Of a stretch of 64,000 nt of DNA, positions 49,353-58,943 are shown piece by piece (position 1 is the stretch's first letter; every line of letters begins with the position of its first letter). The stretch comes from Jiangellales bacterium (GTDB lineage: Bacteria; Actinomycetota; Actinomycetes; Jiangellales; Jiangellaceae): the NCBI GenBank assembly GCA_030447955.1, contig JAUJNY010000001.1:927066-991065 (forward strand). The letters are read 5' to 3'. The notes beneath the pieces were generated by a model. That model was not told the origin of the DNA, did no database searches, and saw only the letters and a program-made list of their open reading frames with translations. Position numbers and translations under genes: made by a program.

Positions 49353-49622
49353 GCGCCATCGTGTCAGGCCGGGCTCCGGCGCCGTCGGTCGCTGGAGTCG
49401 GTCACACGCGCCCCGGACCCGAAGCGACCTTCGGTTGCCGCGAAGGCGCCGATGGGTTCAGTGATGCTCCGCTCTCGCGCTTACCGTCTCACCATCGACC
49501 AGACACGTCACGCAAGTCAGCCGCGGTCATGGTCGCCGTGATCTACCTGTGTCGCCCCTGCGGAACGAGCAAACGCTCACCGAAGGTGTCTCACGTCAGG
49601 CTGTCGAACAGAGACAACCGAG

Positions 49623-50255
49623 TTATCGCTTCCGCCGCGCGCGGCTGCTCATGTGACGCCAGATCGCGTGGTCGAGCGCCGTGGCATGAACCTTTAAATC
49701 GCTCGCCACAGCTCTCACCAGCGCCTCTGCCTCCTTGGGTGACGAAGGACGGCCGAGCCCCTCCTCGACGAACCTGACGATCCACGTGTCGGCCTTGACG
49801 CCGCTGTGTCCTAGGAGCATCAGCAGGTACGTCCAGGTGACATTCCCCAGGCCCTTCACCCCCACGTACGCCCGTCGGTGAGCCGGGTCGTCCGGGTCCA
49901 GATCGTCAGCCCCAGTCACGCCGGCTGCAACGAGCGCCCCCGCAGCAGTGACGATCGCCTCAGCCTTCAGCAAGCCGCCGCTGAGTACCTGCCTGTTGTC
50001 CAGGACATCGGCGAGCCTGTACGGATCACTTGACGCCAACCAGCCAAGGTCGTTGATCGGCCCGTCGCCCACCTCTCGGTCGTCGCGCCAGCGCTGTACG
50101 GCCGCGCGGACGCCCGTTGTCGGCGATGAGCCGTACTTGGTGCGTATGGACAGCACTGCGTCGACGAGCGCTGCCTCGATATTGCCGGGCCAGCCGCCTC
50201 TGAACACGGGCCATGGCTGGGCCAGCTCCTGGTCGACGAACTCAGCGAGCTTCAT
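49623..50255 (-). CDS. HhH-GPD-like hypothetical protein
   Basis: The protein has 210 residues; GGAGG 6 bases before ATG 50255 decides the start. Helical throughout, with LVDAVLSIRTKYGSSPTTGV, YVGVKGLGNVTWTYLLMLLG (helix-hairpin-helix-like with GxG) and SGVKADTWIVRFVEEGLGRP, ordered as in DNA glycosylase-type HhH-GPD folds. The usual catalytic Lys and iron-sulfur Cys are not evident; an Asp (KADTW) sits where the catalytic Asp is expected. It could be a divergent base-excision enzyme or a DNA-binding relative. Confidence 0.75.
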   Translation of the reverse strand: MKLAEFVDQELAQPWPVFRGGWPGNIEAALVDAVLSIRTKYGSSPTTGVRAAVQRWRDDREVGDGPINDLGWLASSDPYRLADVLDNRQVLSGGLLKAEAIVTAAGALVAAGVTGADDLDPDDPAHRRAYVGVKGLGNVTWTYLLMLLGHSGVKADTWIVRFVEEGLGRPSSPKEAEALVRAVASDLKVHATALDHAIWRHMSSRARRKR

Positions 50256-50644
50256 CCGGTCCTCCCCGGCAGGCACGTCCGCATGCTAACCACGACGTCA
50301 GACAGACCGGCCGCATACCACTGAGCCTGCAGGCGTGGCCGAGCATGAAGAAGTGGCGGTCGCCGCGGCCGGTTTGGGCCCGTCACTCGGTCCAGTAACG
50401 GCACGGTGATTACACGGACCGAAATGGCCGGCCGTTCTTCCTCGGTGGTCGCTGACACTGGTGCCAGCGCGAGGGATGCCTTGGCTGTCGCCCCGCATAC
50501 CGCATCAGCGTGACTGGCAGAAGTAGCTGTCGGCGCAAACCACCCCAGGCGTACGACGTGTGGTTGGCGGTGCAGGACCGGTCGTTCGAGGGACGCTGTA
50601 GAAGTCGACGGTAGAAGTCGCCGGGTCTCGGCCACACTCAGCGG
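50256..50644. other. Intergenic region without evident gene
   Basis: About 390 bases. It holds two close copies of GTAGAAGTCG (near 50598-50619) and short frames in several phases, none convincing. It should contain the divergent promoters of the HhH gene and the PHP gene. Confidence 0.5.
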
Positions 50645-51667
50645 GTGGATCCGGTGGAGGCGCTGCGGCGCATCGCGTTCCTGCTCGAGCGCTCACTCGC
50701 ACCCACCTATCGGGTGCGGGCGTTCAGGGGGGCGGCGGGCGCGCTGCAGGCGCTGGACGCGGATGACGTACGGCGGCGCAGCTCGGAGGGGTCACTGACC
50801 CGGCTGAAGGGCGTGGGCGACGTCACCGCTGGGGTAGTCGCACAGGCGTTGGCGGGGGAGACGCCGGACTATCTCGCCCGGCTCGAGGAGGAGATGCAGC
50901 CGCTGGCCGAGGGCGGCGAGGCGCTGCGCGCCGCCCTGCGCGGCGACCTGCACACCCACTCGGACTGGTCGGATGGGGGCAGCCCGATCGCCGAGATGGC
51001 GTACGCGGCTCGCGATGAGCTGTCCGAGGGGGGCCACGAGTACGCGGCACTCACCGACCACTCACCTCGCCTCACCGTGGCCCGCGGCCTGTCGCCGGAG
51101 CGGTTGCGCGACCAGCTCGAGGTGGTGCGCGGGCTGGCCGACGACCTGGCGCCGTTCCGGCTGCTCACCGGCATCGAGGTCGACATCAACGAGGACGGCT
51201 CCCTCGACCAGGAGCCGGAGCTGCTGGCCGAGCTCGATGTCGTCGTCGCGTCGGTGCACTCCAAGCTGCGCTCGCCGCGCGACGTCATGACCGAGCGCAT
51301 GCTCCGCGCGGTCGCCGACCCGCACATCGACGTGCTCGGGCACTGCACCGGCCGCATGGTGATCGGTCGAGGGCGCCCGGAGAGCGAGTTCGACGCCGCT
51401 GCGGTGTTCACCGCGTGCGCCGAGCAGGGCGTCGCGGTGGAGGTGAACTGCCGGCCGGAGCGCCTCGACCCACCGCGGCGCCTGCTGCGCCAAGCGGTTG
51501 AGGCGGGTTGCCTGTTCTCCATCAACACCGACGCCCACGCCCCCGGCCAGCTCGACTGGCAGGCGTACGGCTGTGCCCGCGCGCAGGAGTGCGACGTGCC
51601 ACGCGAGCGGGTCGTGAACACCTGGCCGCTGGACGACCTGCTCGCCTGGACCGAACGCCGCCGCTGA
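50645..51667 (+). CDS. PHP-domain phosphoesterase with PolX-like N-terminus
   Basis: The protein has 340 residues. Residues 1-80 contain a helix-hairpin-helix-type region (SLTRLKGVGDVTAGVVAQAL). The PHP domain follows: LRGDLHTHSDWSDGGSPI (first HxH), YAALTDHSPRLTVARGL, LLTGIEVDINEDGSLD, VASVHSKLRSP, DVLGHCTGR and NTDAHAPGQLDW, giving the full metal-binding set. This matches PolX C-terminal-like phosphoesterases that act on DNA ends or sugar phosphates. The polymerase domain is absent. GTG start. Confidence 0.9.
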   Translation: MDPVEALRRIAFLLERSLAPTYRVRAFRGAAGALQALDADDVRRRSSEGSLTRLKGVGDVTAGVVAQALAGETPDYLARLEEEMQPLAEGGEALRAALRGDLHTHSDWSDGGSPIAEMAYAARDELSEGGHEYAALTDHSPRLTVARGLSPERLRDQLEVVRGLADDLAPFRLLTGIEVDINEDGSLDQEPELLAELDVVVASVHSKLRSPRDVMTERMLRAVADPHIDVLGHCTGRMVIGRGRPESEFDAAAVFTACAEQGVAVEVNCRPERLDPPRRLLRQAVEAGCLFSINTDAHAPGQLDWQAYGCARAQECDVPRERVVNTWPLDDLLAWTERRR

Positions 51668-51719
51668 CCTCTCCGCTGACCCCTCCGCCACGCCTCCCCA
51701 CGGCCCCCGCTGCGAGCGG

Positions 51720-52580
51720 TCAGCCGAGCAGGGAGGCCGCGTGGTCGGGCACGTACGTCATCGTCTCGCGCGGCGGCCGTTGGTAGCCCTTGCTCTCGGG
51801 GCGTTCCGGGAGCACGAGCTCAGGCCGCGCCACCTCGTGGAACGGCACCGTGGCGAGCAGGTGAGCGATCATGTTGAGCCGGGCGCGGCGCTTGTCCTCG
51901 CTCTCCACGACATACCAAGGCGCCTCGGGGATGTCCGTGTGTACGAACATCTCGTCCTTGGCGCGGGAGTAGTCCTCCCACTTGGTGATGGACTCCAGGT
52001 CGGTCGGTGAGAACTTCCAGCGGCGGGTGGGGTCGGCGAGGCGGGAGCGGAACCGGCGCTCCTGCTCGGCGTCACTGACGCTGAACCAGTACTTGCGCAG
52101 CAGCGTGCCGTCCTCGACGAGCAGCCGCTCGAAGATCGGGCACTGGTGCAGGAACCGGCGGTATTCGTCCTCGGTGCAGTAGCCCATGACCCGCTCCACC
52201 CCCGCGCGGTTGTACCAGGAGCGGTCAAACAGGACGATCTCGCCCCGCGCCGGGAGCTGCTCGACGTAGCGCTGGAAGTACCACTGGCCGCGCTGGCGCT
52301 CGGTTGGTGCGGGCAGCGCCACGACTCGGGCGATGCGCGGGTTGAGGAACTCCGTGACCCGCTTGATCACTCCACCCTTGCCGGCGGCGTCGCGGCCCTC
52401 GAAGACGACGACGAGGCGCGCTCCCTCCTCGCGCACCCACTCCTGCATGGTCACCAGCTCTTCCTGCAGCCGGCGAAGCTCCTTCTCGTATGGCTTGCGC
52501 GGGATCTTGACCAGCTTGCCCTCATCCGCGGCCGGCGTGTCCTCCAGCACCGTGCCGGTCTTTGTCGCCTCGCCGGCCAT
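51720..52580 (-). CDS. ppk2: Polyphosphate kinase 2
   Basis: The protein has 286 residues. Walker A in VVVFEGRDAAGKGGVIKRVT, lid-region residues in YFQRYVEQLPARGEIVLFDR with Walker B FDRSWYNRAGVERVMGY, and WKFSPTDLESITKWEDYSRA. It uses polyphosphate to phosphorylate nucleoside diphosphates (or the reverse). ATG 52580 has GGAGGG at -12 and is preferred over the longer frame to 52628. It is divergent from the M23 peptidase gene. Confidence 0.95.
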   Translation of the reverse strand: MAGEATKTGTVLEDTPAADEGKLVKIPRKPYEKELRRLQEELVTMQEWVREEGARLVVVFEGRDAAGKGGVIKRVTEFLNPRIARVVALPAPTERQRGQWYFQRYVEQLPARGEIVLFDRSWYNRAGVERVMGYCTEDEYRRFLHQCPIFERLLVEDGTLLRKYWFSVSDAEQERRFRSRLADPTRRWKFSPTDLESITKWEDYSRAKDEMFVHTDIPEAPWYVVESEDKRRARLNMIAHLLATVPFHEVARPELVLPERPESKGYQRPPRETMTYVPDHAASLLG

Positions 52581-52626
52581 GGCGGTTCCCTCCTGCAGTT
52601 GGGCCTGTCCGTGGTATGCCCTTCCC

Positions 52627-53286
52627 ATGCGCGCCCTTCCCTCATACCCCAGGATCTCCGCCCAGCCGCATCAGCGGGTGACTACCCGCTTCTCGTCGGC
52701 CGTCGCCGCGTCGCTGCTCGTGGCACTGCTGCCGCTGCTTCCACTGGTGGCGCCCGCTGGGACCAGCGTGCCTGCGTCTCCTCGGACGTCGGCTTCCGGT
52801 GGGAGCGGTGAGGGCAGTCCTTGGGTCTCGGACGACACGCGTTACCACTCGCCGTGGTACGACGGCGACCGCCGCATCTGGATCCGGTACGGGTGCACCC
52901 GCGCGCCCTACTACTCCCCGGATCCACGCTGCGTGAAGGACAGGAGCTTCCACCACGGCCTCGACATGAAGATGCCGTGTGGCACGCCGCTGTACTCCGC
53001 AGTGCGCGGCCGCGTGGTCCGACCGAGCTCGGCTGGCGCGCTCGGGCCGGCGTACGGGGCACACGCGTTCCGCATCCGGTCCGCGGGTCTGGACTACGTG
53101 ATCGCCCATGCTCGGCGGGCGTTCGTGGAGCCGGGGGAGTGGGTGCGGCGCGGTCAGCGCATCGCCCGTGCCTCGGACGACGGGGCACCCGACGGTTGTC
53201 ATCTCCACTTCGAGGTGCGGCCGGCGGGCGAGGGCTACACCGCGGCGGTCGCGCCGCGACCGTACGCCCGGCTGAGCGCGGGATAA
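52627..53286 (+). CDS. Secreted M23-type peptidase-like protein
   Basis: The protein has 219 residues. Signal peptide with basic start (about 1-45, SAVAASLLVALLPLLPLVAP). The M23 (LytM) domain: SFHHGLDMKMPCGTPLYSAV supplies the HxxxD ligands, YVIAHARRAFVEPGEWVRRG the structural part, and GCHLHFEVRPAG the HxH. It should cleave peptidoglycan cross-bridges or act as an amidase activator if the site is imperfect. The conserved HxxxD and HxH are both present, so activity is likely. Two extra Cys pairs (GCTRA, RCVKD) may stabilise the exported fold. Confidence 0.88.
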   Translation: MRALPSYPRISAQPHQRVTTRFSSAVAASLLVALLPLLPLVAPAGTSVPASPRTSASGGSGEGSPWVSDDTRYHSPWYDGDRRIWIRYGCTRAPYYSPDPRCVKDRSFHHGLDMKMPCGTPLYSAVRGRVVRPSSAGALGPAYGAHAFRIRSAGLDYVIAHARRAFVEPGEWVRRGQRIARASDDGAPDGCHLHFEVRPAGEGYTAAVAPRPYARLSAG

Positions 53287-53376
53287 CGCCCGTCCGAGAG
53301 GGCTCGCCGGGGGTTGGCCACGTGCTGGCGGCGCGGCGCCGCGGAATTGTCAGACCCCCCTCCTACCGTGGTCTCC

Positions 53377-53751
53377 ATGGCAGCCAGGACGCGGCCCGCC
53401 GTGCGGTCCCGGGCTCGACGGGGCGGCCCCGCAGGCGTCGAACGCCCACCGCGCTCCGCGGTCTGCGCCGTGCTCGAGCGGGCCCTCGCCGAGCGCCGCG
53501 TGGTGTGGGTCGAGTACGAGGACGGCGCCGGGGAGCTGAGCCGGCGCTGCGTCGAGCCCGTCGCGCTGGTCACCGCCGAGGGGGAGTGGTATCTCCTCGC
53601 CTGGTGCCGCCTGCGCGACGACGCCCGGGTGTTCCGCCTCGACCGGCTCCGGCGTGCCCTCGCCGCCGACGAGCCAGCCCTCGTCCGCGAGCTCGACACG
53701 GTCGCGCAGGCCATCCCCGACGTCGTGCTGAGCGCGGCGTCGTTCGCCTGA
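53377..53751 (+). CDS. Stand-alone WYL-domain protein
   Basis: The protein has 124 residues from ATG 53377. VVWVEYEDGAGELSRRCVEP, LVTAEGEWYLLAWCRLRDDA and RVFRLDRLRRALAADEP form a complete WYL domain, normally a ligand-sensing domain (nucleic acid or nucleotide) in transcription regulators. Here there is no N-terminal helix-turn-helix, only a basic ~35-residue extension. It may act by binding another regulator or nucleic acid. The open frame extends upstream to 53314 without similarity. Confidence 0.8.
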   Translation: MAARTRPAVRSRARRGGPAGVERPPRSAVCAVLERALAERRVVWVEYEDGAGELSRRCVEPVALVTAEGEWYLLAWCRLRDDARVFRLDRLRRALAADEPALVRELDTVAQAIPDVVLSAASFA

Positions 53752-53796
53752 GCCAAGCCGACCCAGCCGAGGGCGGCGGGCCGACCTCGCGGCGGC

Positions 53797-56553
53797 TCAG
53801 GACTCCCCGCCGGCCTCCGCGGCCGTCGTTGCCGTGGGGTCGTCCAGCCGGTAGCGCTCGTGGGCCTCATGGACGACGTCCCACTTGACCTCTCCGCGCT
53901 GAGCGAGCTGGGTGAGCACCGCCACCGTGATCGACTGGGCGTCCACCCGGAAGTGGCGGCGCAGCGCCGCCCGGGTGTCGGACCTGCCGAACCCGTCCGT
54001 GCCCAGCGTCATGTAGTCGCCCGGCACCCACGGCGCGATCTGGTCGGGCACGGCCCGCATCCAGTCGCTGACGGCGACGACGGGGCCCGGCTGGTCGGCC
54101 AGGCGGCGCGTCAGGTACGGCTGGGGAGGCTCGGCTGCAGGGTCCATGAACGCCGCGGCGTCCACCTCCAACGCCTCTCGGCGCAGCTCGGTCCACGACG
54201 TCGCCGACCACACGTCCGCCCCGACCGACCACTCCTGTGCCAGCAGCCGCTGCGCCTCCAGCGCCCAGAGCACGGCCGGCCCAGAGGCCAGCACCTGCGC
54301 CCGGGGCGCCTCCTCGGGCACCAACGCGCCCGCCGTGGCGTACTTGTAAAGGCCCCGCAGCAGGCCCTCAACGTCGAGGTCCGCGGGCTCGGCCGGCTGG
54401 ACGTACGGCTCGTTGTAGACGGTGAGGTAGTAAAAGACGTCCTCCGAGCCCTCCCCGTACATGCGCCGCAGGCCGTCCCGGACGATGTGCCCGATCTCGA
54501 AGGCGAACGCCGGGTCGTACGACACGCATGCGGGGTTGGTCGAGGCCAGCAGCAGCGAGTGCCCGTCCTCGTGCTGCAGGCCCTCACCGTTGAGCGTGGT
54601 GCGCCCCGCGGTGGCGCCAAGCAGGAAGCCGCGGGTCAGCTGGTCGGCGGCCGCCCACAGGCTGTCGCCGGTGCGCTGGAAGCCGAACATCGAGTAGAAG
54701 ATGTAGACCGGCACCATGGGAACGCCATGCGTGGCGTACGACGTCCCGGCCGCGGTCCACGACGCCACCGAACCGGCCTCGTTGATCCCCTCGTGCAGGA
54801 TTTGTCCGCTGGTGGACTCGCGGTAGGAGAGCAGCTGCTCGCGGTCGACGGCCGCGTAGTTCTGTCCGTGCGATGAGTAGATCTTCATGGTCGGGAACAG
54901 CGAGTCCATCCCGAACGTGCGCGCCTCGTCGGGGATGATCGGCACGATCCGCCAGCCAAAGTCCTCGATCTTGGAAAGATCCTTCAGCAGCCGGACGAAC
55001 GCCATCGTGGTCGCCACGGGCTGCTTGCCCGACCCGCGGTGCACCACCGAGTAGACCGCGTCGCCGGGCAGCTTGATCGGCTTGGCGGTGCCGCGCCGCT
55101 CGGGCACCGGGCCGCCGAGGGCGCGCCGGCGCTCCATGAGGTACGCGAGCTCGTCCGAACCCTCGCCCGGGTGGTAGTAGGGGGGCAGCGTGGCGTCCAG
55201 CTGGTCGTCCTCGATGGGGATGAAGAGCCGGTCGCGGAAGGTCCGCAGGTCCTCCAGCGTCAGCTTCTTCATCTGATGGGTGGCGTTGCGCGCCTCGAAG
55301 TGCGAGCCGAGCGTCCAGCCCTTGATGGTCTTGGCGAGGATGACGGTCGGCTGCCCCGTGTGGTTGACCGCGGCGGCGTACGCCGCGTACAGCTTGCGGT
55401 AGTCGTGGCCGCCGCGCTTGAGCGCCCAGATCTCGTCGTCGGAGAGGTGCTCGACCATCTTGCGGGTGCGCGCGTCCCGGCCGAAGAAGTGCTCCCGTAC
55501 GTAGGCTCCCGACTCAGCCTTGTAGGTCTGGTAGTCCCCGTCCGGGGTGACGTTCATCAAATTGACGAGGGCGCCGTCGGTGTCGGCGGCAAGCAGCGGG
55601 TCCCACTCCCGGCCCCAGATCACCTTGATGACGTTCCAGCCGGCACCGCGGAAGTACGCCTCCAGCTCCTGGATGATCTTGCCGTTGCCGCGGACGGGTC
55701 CGTCAAGGCGCTGCAGGTTGCAGTTGACGACGAAGGTGAGGTTGTCCAGCTCCTCGCGGGCTGCCGCGCCGATCGAGCCGAGCGACTCCGGCTCGTCCAT
55801 CTCCCCGTCACCGAGGAACGCCCAGACGTGCTGGGCGCTGGTGTCCTTGATGCCGCGGTGCTGCAGGTAGCGGTTGAAGCGGGCCTGGAAGATGGCGGCC
55901 AGCGGTCCCAACCCCATCGACACGGTGGGGAACTCCCACAGGTCCGGCATCAGCCGCGGGTGCGGGTACGACGGGAGCCCGGCCGGGGCACCGTCGACCC
56001 GGTGCGAGAGCTCCTGGCGGAACCCGTCGAGCTGGTCCTCAGAGAGCCGGCCCTCGAGGTGGGCGCGGGCGTAGATGCCGGGGGAGGCGTGCCCCTGGAT
56101 GAAGATCTGGTCCCCGCCGCCGGGGGCGTCCTTGCCCTTGAAAAAGTGGTTGAAGCCGACCTCGTACAGGCTTGCGCTGGAGGCGTAGGTCGAGATGTGG
56201 CCCCCAACGCCGACGCCCGGGCGCTGGGCTCGGTGGACCATGATCGCGGCGTTCCACCTGATGTACGCGCGGATCCGCCGCTCCACGTGCTCGTCACCGG
56301 GGAACCACGGCTCCGCCTCGGGCGGGATCGTGTTGATGTAGTCGGTGCTGCGCAGGCTCGGCACCCCGACCTGGTTCTCCCGCGCCCGCTGCAGCATGGC
56401 AAGCATCAGGTAGCGCGCCCGGTTGCGCCCGCCGTGCTCGACGACCGCGTCGAGCGACTCCAGCCACTCGCGGGTCTCGTCGGGGTCCGTGTCCGGCAGC
56501 TGGCTGGGCAGGCCGTCACTGATGATCCGCGGGCGCTCGCTCGCTGTGGTCAC
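53797..56553 (-). CDS. aceE: Pyruvate dehydrogenase E1 component (homodimeric type)
   Basis: The protein has 918 residues, full length. Thiamine diphosphate site: [20 protein letters not shown] and [19 protein letters not shown]-terminal YRWN-like [20 protein letters not shown] and [21 protein letters not shown]-terminal [20 protein letters not shown]. It decarboxylates pyruvate and passes acetyl groups to the E2 lipoyl arm; actinobacteria use this single-chain E1. No E2 gene is nearby. It is divergent from the DUF3052 gene with a ~175-bp shared promoter region. Confidence 0.97.
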   Translation of the reverse strand: MTTASERPRIISDGLPSQLPDTDPDETREWLESLDAVVEHGGRNRARYLMLAMLQRARENQVGVPSLRSTDYINTIPPEAEPWFPGDEHVERRIRAYIRWNAAIMVHRAQRPGVGVGGHISTYASSASLYEVGFNHFFKGKDAPGGGDQIFIQGHASPGIYARAHLEGRLSEDQLDGFRQELSHRVDGAPAGLPSYPHPRLMPDLWEFPTVSMGLGPLAAIFQARFNRYLQHRGIKDTSAQHVWAFLGDGEMDEPESLGSIGAAAREELDNLTFVVNCNLQRLDGPVRGNGKIIQELEAYFRGAGWNVIKVIWGREWDPLLAADTDGALVNLMNVTPDGDYQTYKAESGAYVREHFFGRDARTRKMVEHLSDDEIWALKRGGHDYRKLYAAYAAAVNHTGQPTVILAKTIKGWTLGSHFEARNATHQMKKLTLEDLRTFRDRLFIPIEDDQLDATLPPYYHPGEGSDELAYLMERRRALGGPVPERRGTAKPIKLPGDAVYSVVHRGSGKQPVATTMAFVRLLKDLSKIEDFGWRIVPIIPDEARTFGMDSLFPTMKIYSSHGQNYAAVDREQLLSYRESTSGQILHEGINEAGSVASWTAAGTSYATHGVPMVPVYIFYSMFGFQRTGDSLWAAADQLTRGFLLGATAGRTTLNGEGLQHEDGHSLLLASTNPACVSYDPAFAFEIGHIVRDGLRRMYGEGSEDVFYYLTVYNEPYVQPAEPADLDVEGLLRGLYKYATAGALVPEEAPRAQVLASGPAVLWALEAQRLLAQEWSVGADVWSATSWTELRREALEVDAAAFMDPAAEPPQPYLTRRLADQPGPVVAVSDWMRAVPDQIAPWVPGDYMTLGTDGFGRSDTRAALRRHFRVDAQSITVAVLTQLAQRGEVKWDVVHEAHERYRLDDPTATTAAEAGGES

Positions 56554-56728
56554 GGCGGGTCCTCGCTCCCCGTTCAGGCCGGTACGACGCGTCCATCCTC
56601 GCGCATTGGGGCGGTCGCCGTCGGGCCCGGCCGCTGCCGGTACTTGCGCAGGCTGGCCCGGGCGGGTGGACTACCGGCCAGCACCCGGGGTCGCAGACAC
56701 CCGGGACGACCACGGGAGGGACACCACG

Positions 56729-57163
56729 GTGAGCGCGACCGCGGGCTCCGCGGGGCTTGGGCCGGCACAACGGCTGGGGCTGCAACCGGGCCAGACGGTG
56801 CAGGAGCTGGGCTGGGACGAGGACTGCGACGACGGGTTGCGTGCGGCGATCGAGGAGCTCACCGGCCACGAGCTGGTCGGCGACGACTACCACGAGGTCG
56901 TCGACGCCGTCCTGCTGTGGTGGCGCGAGGCGGACGGCGACCTGGTCGACTCCCTGGTCGACGCGCTCACCGACCTCGCCGACGGCGGCGTCGTCTGGGT
57001 CCTCACCCCCAAAGTCGGCCGGGACGGCTACGTCGACGCCAGCGAGATCGCCGAAGCCGCGCCCACCGCCGGGCTGTCGAGGACGTCGAGCGTCTCAGCT
57101 GCGGCGGACTGGTCCGGCACCAAGCTGGTCGCCCCCAAGACCGCGCGGGCGGGCCGACGATGA
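56729..57163 (+). CDS. DUF3052 protein
   Basis: The protein has 144 residues; GGGAGGG lies about 9 bases before GTG 56729. The acidic, alpha/beta protein LGLQPGQTVQELGWDEDCDD, VVDAVLLWWREADGDLVDSL and GVVWVLTPKVGRDGYVDASE matches DUF3052, found in nearly all actinobacteria beside a peroxiredoxin gene. Function unknown; a mycobacterial relative is a small cytosolic protein. The stop overlaps the peroxiredoxin ATG by 4 bp. Confidence 0.92.
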   Translation: MSATAGSAGLGPAQRLGLQPGQTVQELGWDEDCDDGLRAAIEELTGHELVGDDYHEVVDAVLLWWREADGDLVDSLVDALTDLADGGVVWVLTPKVGRDGYVDASEIAEAAPTAGLSRTSSVSAAADWSGTKLVAPKTARAGRR

Positions 57164-57651
57164 GCCCGGCGAAGAGGCCGCAGCCGGGCGGGCCGCACAA
57201 CGGGGTCGCGGCTCTCGAGTTCACGCTGCCCGATCACCACGGGCGTCAGGTGAGCCTCTCCGACTTCCGTGGGCGAGTCGTGGTCCTGGTGTTCTACCCG
57301 TACGCGTTCACCAGCACCTGCACCGGCGAGCTGCGCGCCATCCAGGACACGCTGCCCACCCTCCAGAACGATGATGTCCAGGTGCTCGGGGTGAGCTGCG
57401 ACTCAATGTTCGCGCTGCGCGTCTTCGCGGATCAGCAGCGGCTGGACTACCCGCTGCTCTCCGACTTCTGGCCGCACGGCGAGGTGGCCCGCGCCTATGG
57501 CGTCTTCGACGAGGAGCGCGGTGTCGCGGTGCGGGGCACCTTCGTCGTCGACCGCGCCGGAGTGCTGCGCTGGCAGCTGGTCAACGCGATACCGGACGGG
57601 CGCGACACCGCTGATTACGAGCGCGTCGTCGAGCAGATCGTGGCGGCCTGA
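57160..57651 (+). CDS. AhpE-type peroxiredoxin
   Basis: The protein has 163 residues. FTLPDHHGRQVSLSDFRGRV precedes VLVFYPYAFTSTCTGELRAI with the peroxidatic Cys in FTSTC (the usual T/SxxC), and the conserved Arg appears in VRGTFVVDRAGVLRW. No resolving Cys is evident in the C-terminal half, which fits the 1-Cys AhpE group. It reduces peroxides in the cytosol. The start overlaps DUF3052 (ATGA), so the two are one operon. Confidence 0.93.
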   Translation: MSPAKRPQPGGPHNGVAALEFTLPDHHGRQVSLSDFRGRVVVLVFYPYAFTSTCTGELRAIQDTLPTLQNDDVQVLGVSCDSMFALRVFADQQRLDYPLLSDFWPHGEVARAYGVFDEERGVAVRGTFVVDRAGVLRWQLVNAIPDGRDTADYERVVEQIVAA

Positions 57652-57714
57652 GAGGACGGGGTACCGCTGCTCGGTAACCTGGCGCGCGGACCGTCCCCCT
57701 TCGCGGCGGTGGCG

Positions 57715-57786
57715 GGGCGCATAGCTCAGCGGTAGAGCACCTGTCTTACAAACAGGGGGTCACAGGTTCGATCCCTGTTGCGCCCA
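57715..57786 (+). tRNA. tRNA-Val (TAC)
   Basis: The 72-base cloverleaf has acceptor arms GGGCGCA/TGCGCCC, anticodon loop CTTACAA with TAC at 57747-57749 and T-arm ACAGGTTCGATCCCTGT. CCA is encoded at 57787-57789. It is the insertion target of E2, whose integrase starts 76 bp downstream. Confidence 0.96.
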
Positions 57787-57797
57787 CCATTTCAGCT

Positions 57798-57814
57798 TGA
57801 CCTGCGGAAACACG
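57798..57814 (+). promoter_or_regulatory. Left-end arm site of E2
   Basis: TGACCTGCGGAAACACG sits 9 bases after the tRNA-Val CCA. E1 has the same motif directly after its tRNA (15997-16011) and inverted at its right end. Likely integrase-binding site. Confidence 0.6.
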
Positions 57815-57864
57815 CGTCCTGCGCTGCGCGTCGCGGCGAGCATAGCGCACAGCGACCCCATAAC

Positions 57865-58770
57865 ATGTCGTCCATGGCGACCGCGCTGGACACGTTGCTC
57901 GCCTCCTTCCTGGTCGAGCTGCGCGTGCAGAACCGCTCCCCGCGCACGCTGCAGGTGTACGGCGAGGCCGTGCGCCAGCTCGACGTGTGGCTGCGCGAAC
58001 AGGGCCGCCCCACCGATCCAGCCGGGATCACTCGTGCCGACTGCCGGGGCTTCCTCGGCCACCTCATGGACACCCGCTCGGCGGGGACCGCTCGCAACAG
58101 GTACACCTCGCTGCGCCAGTTCTTCGCCTTCCTCGTCCGCGAGGAGGAGATCGCCCGCTCGCCGATGGACAACATCGGCCCGCCCGAGGTTCCGGCGACG
58201 CAGGTGCGCGTGCTGTCCGAGACGGAGCTGAAGGCCCTGCTCGACACCTGCAAGGGCCGCGACTTCGTATCCCGGCGCGACACCGCGATCTTGCGGCTGC
58301 TCATCGACACCGGCATGCGCCGCGGGGAGCTGGCCGGGCTGCGGGTGGTCGACATCGACCTGCGCGACATGGTGGCCCTGGTGGTGGGCAAGGGTCGCCG
58401 GCCGCGTGACTGCCCCTTCGGGCCGCGCACCGCGCAGGCGCTCGACCGCTACCTGCGCGAGCGTGCCCGGCACGCGTTCGGCTCCGCGGAGCAGCTGTGG
58501 CTAGGCGAGAAGGGCAAGCGCCCGCTGACCTCCGACGGCATCAAGCAGATGCTCGGACGGCGCGGCGACCTCGTCGGCGTGCACGTCCACGCGCACATGT
58601 TCCGGCACACGATGGCCGCCAGGTGGCTCGCCGAGGGCGGGGGAGAGGGCGACTTGATGCGCCTCGCGGGCTGGCGCTCGCGGCAGATGCTGGACCGCTA
58701 CGGCGCCTTCACGGCCGACGAGCGCGCGAAGGATGCTCATCGCCGGCTCGGGCTGGGGGATCGGCTGTGA
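57865..58770 (+). CDS. int: Tyrosine integrase of E2 (XerC/D-like)
   Basis: The protein has 301 residues from ATG 57865, or 298 from ATG 57874. N-terminal SAM-like domain [20 protein letters not shown]; catalytic residues in [19 protein letters not shown] (Arg), [14 protein letters not shown] (Lys), [13 protein letters not shown] (HxxR), LAGWRSRQ and MLDRYGAF (Tyr). It is homologous to the E1 integrase over the full length, including the shared ending RRLGLGDRL or RRAALGDRL, yet it targets a different tRNA. The stop overlaps the next GTG. Confidence 0.95.
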   Translation: MSSMATALDTLLASFLVELRVQNRSPRTLQVYGEAVRQLDVWLREQGRPTDPAGITRADCRGFLGHLMDTRSAGTARNRYTSLRQFFAFLVREEEIARSPMDNIGPPEVPATQVRVLSETELKALLDTCKGRDFVSRRDTAILRLLIDTGMRRGELAGLRVVDIDLRDMVALVVGKGRRPRDCPFGPRTAQALDRYLRERARHAFGSAEQLWLGEKGKRPLTSDGIKQMLGRRGDLVGVHVHAHMFRHTMAARWLAEGGGEGDLMRLAGWRSRQMLDRYGAFTADERAKDAHRRLGLGDRL

Positions 58771-58943
58771 CCGCTGCCAGAGCCCGCACGGTGCGCTGCC
58801 CGTCACCCGGTCATCTGCTGGCGACCATCGACCGCATTGATGCCGGCTGGACCCGGCCGGACATGCTGCTGCGCTACACCCAGGCCCGGGCCGGCGAACG
58901 CGCGGCCGAGGAAGCGCGCCGACTGAATCTGGGGGACGTGTGA
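58767..58943 (+). CDS. Orphan recombinase-tail peptide
   Basis: The protein has 58 residues; the GTG overlaps the integrase stop by 4 bp. Its second half, [20 protein letters not shown] then RLNLGDV, aligns with the last ~25 residues of both integrases, including the catalytic-Tyr position (RY) and the closing LGD. It lacks the rest of the catalytic domain. It may be the cut-off 3' end of an earlier integrase left after recombination, or a small protein that interacts with the integrase. Its own stop overlaps the next start. Confidence 0.7.
   Translation: MTAARARTVRCPSPGHLLATIDRIDAGWTRPDMLLRYTQARAGERAAEEARRLNLGDV

Noticed and set aside
55039-57159. Long upstream extension of the peroxiredoxin reading frame
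   Set aside because: It runs antisense through aceE and overlaps DUF3052; ATG 57160 with the ATGA overlap gives the natural family N-terminus.
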